Origin: Burkholderiales bacterium | Lineage (GTDB): Bacteria; Pseudomonadota; Gammaproteobacteria; Burkholderiales; Burkholderiaceae | Assembly: GCA_947447845.1 (NCBI GenBank) | Contig: CANFNO010000016.1 | Location: 1-16,635, forward strand | Reading direction: 5' to 3' | DNA length: 16,635 nt | In this document: positions 14,740-16,635 of the stretch, in pieces | Position numbering within the stretch: position 1 is the first letter of the stretch | Layout of the letters: every line of letters starts with the position of its first letter | Translations under genes and position numbers: made by a program | Notes under the pieces: model-generated | Told to the model about the DNA's origin: nothing | What the model saw: only the letters and a program-made list of their open reading frames with translations | Databases searched by the model: none

Positions 14740-14766
14740 CTGCCATCCGGGCATGGGCAGAGTTTT
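14740..14766 (+). terminator. Weak intrinsic terminator after the secreted-protein gene
   Basis: CTGCCAT (14740-14746) pairs with ATGGGCAG (14753-14760) with one bulged G, followed by TTTT at 14763-14766. It starts 31 bases after the stop codon. The stem is imperfect and the T run is short. Confidence 0.4.
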
Positions 14767-14870
14767 GGCTGAGGCAGGTACGTCCACCAATATTACGGCG
14801 GGTGCAACTGACACCAAATAGCCGCGAAACGGCTAGCGTGCGTGTCGACTAGTGTCTTCTGCGAATCAAC

Positions 14871-14905
14871 AAAAAAGCCCGCTATCGTTTCCGAAGCGGG
14901 CTTTC
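14871..14905 (-). terminator. Intrinsic terminator of the CAT-anticodon tRNA
   Basis: A 10-bp stem (AAAGCCCGCT at 14874-14883, AGCGGGCTTT at 14895-14904) carries a further short TCG/CGA pairing in the loop and is followed on the minus strand by six T (14871-14876). It lies 22 bases after the tRNA CCA end. The plus strand has only TTTC after the stem, so any action there is weaker. Confidence 0.88.
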
Positions 14906-14926
14906 TACATCTGACGCGGTTGTAAA

Positions 14927-15003
14927 TGGTAGGCCGTGAGTGACTTGAACACTCGACCAAAGGATTATGAGTCCTCTGCTCTAACCAACTGAGCTAACGG
15001 CCC
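14927..15003 (-). tRNA. tRNA with CAT anticodon, probably tRNA-Ile2 (else elongator tRNA-Met)
   Basis: A 77-base cloverleaf with encoded CCA; anticodon stem GAGGA/TCCTT, loop CTCATAA, anticodon CAT at 14967-14969. CAT is shared by initiator Met, elongator Met and Ile2 tRNAs. The initiator is excluded by the lack of the three G-C anticodon-stem pairs. The acceptor stem has C4-G69 and C5-G68, which are reported lysidine-synthase (TilS) determinants of E. coli tRNA-Ile2, and the TTGGTCG/GTTCAAGTC part also resembles E. coli Ile2. Ile2 is therefore favoured. Position 1-72 is a G-U wobble. A TACAAT -10-like element lies at 15017-15022. Confidence 0.9.
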
Positions 15004-15016
15004 AACCGAAGGCGAG

Positions 15017-15022
15017 ATTGTA
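15017..15022 (-). promoter_or_regulatory. -10 element of the CAT-anticodon tRNA promoter
   Basis: The minus strand reads TACAAT (5 of 6 to consensus), 13 bases before the tRNA 5' end. No good -35 is visible. Confidence 0.45.
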
Positions 15023-15057
15023 CGGGCTTGCCGGCACCGCTTTTTGCCGCTGTCTCT

Positions 15058-15075
15058 GGCACCTGATCAGGTGCC
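15058..15075. repeat. Perfect 18-bp palindrome at the stop codon of the 158-residue gene
   Basis: GGCACCTGATCAGGTGCC is its own reverse complement and includes the TGA stop (15067-15069) of the gene. As RNA it could fold into a hairpin at the mRNA 3' end. No T run follows on either strand, so it is not a standard intrinsic terminator. Confidence 0.7.
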
Positions 15076-15543
15076 CATCTGGTTCCACATATCGACTGTT
15101 GGAAACAGGTGTCCGTATTCCTTGTTGTGCTGCTCGGCCAGGGCGTGCAAAGCCATCAGGGTGTCAAACGGGAAACCCTTGCGGTTGTCACCCCGGTTGT
15201 CATGTAACAGGTCCGTCATGAATGGGCCGAATTCTTTGCGGCCCCAATAGGCGCTGAGCTTTTGGCCTATGGCCGGGAAATTCTGGCAAACAGTCTTGAA
15301 GTCCTCGTTGTTGTCCATGTGCGGCTGCATGGCGCTGAACTCCTGGTCGTGCAGCACCTCCAGACGCTTCAAGGCATCCAGCACTTCCACGGGAAAACCG
15401 GTTTTGGCGCCGTTTTGCGCGGCGCTCACCAGATCTTTCATATAGGTCACGAATTCCTTGCTGCCCCAAAGGCGCTGGATGTTGGCACCAAACATGGGGA
15501 ACGCATTTTTTACCAGGAGAAAGTCTGGCTGGGTGGTGATCAT
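15067..15543 (-). CDS. Hypothetical protein made of two 71-residue tandem repeats
   Basis: Function unknown. Residues 7-77 and 81-151 align without gaps and share 25 of 71 residues by my count. Conserved in both copies: D/F at the start, FP..G (15-19 / 89-93), WG.KEF (26-31 / 100-105), M.DL (35-38 / 109-112), GFP (49-51 / 123-125), L.AL..L (55-61 / 129-135), H..E (65-68 / 139-142) and a final P..D. The paired His/Glu and Trp positions could form a ligand or metal site, but this is inference. No signal peptide or membrane segment is seen. ATG 15543 has GAGG 6 bases upstream. It lies 49 bases after hrcA on the same strand, so co-transcription with hrcA is likely. A perfect palindrome covers its stop codon. 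Confidence 0.82.
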   Translation of the reverse strand: MITTQPDFLLVKNAFPMFGANIQRLWGSKEFVTYMKDLVSAAQNGAKTGFPVEVLDALKRLEVLHDQEFSAMQPHMDNNEDFKTVCQNFPAIGQKLSAYWGRKEFGPFMTDLLHDNRGDNRKGFPFDTLMALHALAEQHNKEYGHLFPTVDMWNQMGT

Positions 15544-15592
15544 TCTGTGCCTCTACCTGAAATGTATATTTGGAAATTCGATCGAAGTTGCG

Positions 15593-16597
15593 CTACTTGT
15601 GGTGGCTCAGTGCGTTGCTCATTAGCTTGGAGGTGATGTCCACAATTTGAATCATACGGTCGTAGGCCATGCGCGTTGGGCCAATCACACCCAGGGTTCC
15701 CACGATCTTGCCATCCACCTCGTAGGGACTGCTAACAATCGACAAATCTTCAAAGGGCACGACCTGGCTTTCACCGCCGATAAAGATGCGCACCCCTTCG
15801 GCCTGACCGGCAATATCCAATAGCCGCATCAGTTGGGCTTTTTGCTCAAACAGGTCAAAAGCCCGGCGCAAATGGCCCATGTCGCTGGAAAAGTCGGATA
15901 CAGACAGCAGATTGCGCTCTCCGGCAATTACCACTTCGTCTTCGGTGTCGCTGATCGCCTCGGAACTGACATTTACAGCAGCCTGCATCAGCGCCGCGAT
16001 TTCAGAGCGCAAGCTTTCCACTTCGCCTTGCAGGCGAGCACGCACCTGGTCTATGTCCAGTCCCACGTAGTTGCTGTTGAGAAAGTTGGCGGCCTCGACC
16101 AACTGGGCCTGCGTGTAATCTACCTCGGTGTAAATGACGCGGTTCTGTACATCGCCATCGGGCGAAACAATGATGACCAGCAGGCGCCTTTCTGAAAGTC
16201 GCAGAAATTCCATATGCCGAAAAGCGGATGAACGCCGGGGTGTTATCACCACACCCACAAACTGCGACAGGCTGGACAACAGATTGGCTGCGCTGGTAAT
16301 CACCTTTTGCGGTTGGTCAGGCGCCAAGCTGTGGCTGGAAAAATGTGGGGGTTGCACCGTCAACATGGTGTCTACAAAGAGTCGATACCCACGCGCCGTT
16401 GGTATTCGACCGGCCGAAGTATGGGGACTGACGATCAGGCCCATCTCCTCCAGGTCGGACATGACATTGCGTATGGTTGCCGGAGACAGTTCCAGACCGG
16501 AAGCTTTGGACAATGTCCTACTTCCGACCGGTTGCCCATCGGCAATGTAGCGCTCTACTAGCGCTTTGAGCAGCATCTTGGAGCGGTCATCTAGCAT
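15593..16597 (-). CDS. hrcA: Heat-inducible transcription repressor HrcA
   Basis: A repressor of class I heat-shock genes (groESL, dnaK operon in species that use it) that binds CIRCE and depends on GroEL for activity. The N-terminal winged helix (about 1-85) is highly typical: [27 protein letters not shown] sequence, [16 protein letters not shown] and [20 protein letters not shown]. The rest is a GAF-like and dimerisation region, including VFIGGES-type ([10 protein letters not shown]), SSPY and [11 protein letters not shown] segments. The length of 334 residues is standard. ATG 16597 is chosen since HrcA proteins begin MLDDR; GTG 16603 is in frame but adds only two residues. No CIRCE element (TTAGCACTC-N9-GAGTGCTAA) is present in the window. 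The 158-residue gene follows 49 bases later. Confidence 0.97.
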   Translation of the reverse strand: MLDDRSKMLLKALVERYIADGQPVGSRTLSKASGLELSPATIRNVMSDLEEMGLIVSPHTSAGRIPTARGYRLFVDTMLTVQPPHFSSHSLAPDQPQKVITSAANLLSSLSQFVGVVITPRRSSAFRHMEFLRLSERRLLVIIVSPDGDVQNRVIYTEVDYTQAQLVEAANFLNSNYVGLDIDQVRARLQGEVESLRSEIAALMQAAVNVSSEAISDTEDEVVIAGERNLLSVSDFSSDMGHLRRAFDLFEQKAQLMRLLDIAGQAEGVRIFIGGESQVVPFEDLSIVSSPYEVDGKIVGTLGVIGPTRMAYDRMIQIVDITSKLMSNALSHHK

Positions 16598-16625
16598 CGT
16601 CACATTTTAGTGATTTAATTTGCCA

Positions 16626-16635
16626 ATGAAGACTC
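16626..16635 (+). CDS. Possible start of a divergent gene, cut by the window edge (nadK is usual next to hrcA)
   Basis: ATG at 16626-16628 followed by AAG ACT C. Only three codons are visible. In Burkholderiales, nadK (NAD kinase) often lies divergent to hrcA, so this may be its start, but the sequence itself cannot confirm it. The gap to the hrcA start is only 28 bases. Confidence 0.25.

Noticed and set aside
16598..16635. CIRCE element at the hrcA start
   Set aside because: No TTAGCACTC-N9-GAGTGCTAA or close variant is present in the visible upstream sequence.

Overview
The window looks like an ordinary chromosomal stretch of a betaproteobacterium, most likely Comamonadaceae and Rhodoferax-like. 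This rests on the HrcA sequence, the form of the nitronate-monooxygenase-family protein, the bacteriohemerythrin, the Burkholderiales-type hypothetical proteins and the two tRNA genes. The species is inference. No insertion sequence, phage gene or CRISPR array was seen.

Layout, left to right. (1) 1-1450: a strong intrinsic terminator (99-121) sits just upstream of a flavin enzyme of the nitronate monooxygenase/2-nitropropane dioxygenase family, which ends in a UACG-loop terminator. (2) 1501-4411, minus strand: an alpha-carbonic anhydrase, a secreted six-repeat beta-propeller protein and a YihG/PlsC-type acyltransferase. They may be partly co-transcribed; two inverted repeats precede the acyltransferase. 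(3) 4582-6627, plus strand: an 85-residue unknown protein, then a chemoreceptor whose periplasmic domain carries a c-type heme motif (CLECH). A perfect FNR/Anr box (TTGAT-GCAT-ATCAA, 4864-4877) precedes it. (4) 6712-6843, minus: tRNA-Arg(ACG) with promoter and terminator. (5) 7054-9971, plus: a DmeF-like CDF metal exporter with a 14-histidine loop, an MFS transporter, and a short GGDEF protein whose 5' end looks damaged. (6) 9992-13800: a 104-residue unknown (minus), a bacteriohemerythrin (plus, TTG start), a 96-residue unknown (minus) and an 817-residue PAS-PAS-PAS-GGDEF-EAL protein (minus). (7) 14142-14708: a secreted Ala/Pro-rich protein with a C-terminal coiled coil. (8) 14871-16635, minus: a CAT-anticodon tRNA (probably tRNA-Ile2) with terminator, a 158-residue protein made of two 71-residue repeats, and hrcA. 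A possible divergent gene starts at the right edge.

The central third (about 4.8-13.9 kb) has a redox/oxygen-sensing and signalling theme: heme-c chemoreceptor, two c-di-GMP proteins and a di-iron hemerythrin. One perfect and two near-match FNR-type boxes lie in front of these genes. A shared low-oxygen response is inference, but it is the most coherent biological story in the window. I found no clearly new multi-gene system. The best leads are the FNR-linked heme chemoreceptor, the broken GGDEF gene, and the duplicated 158-residue protein beside hrcA.
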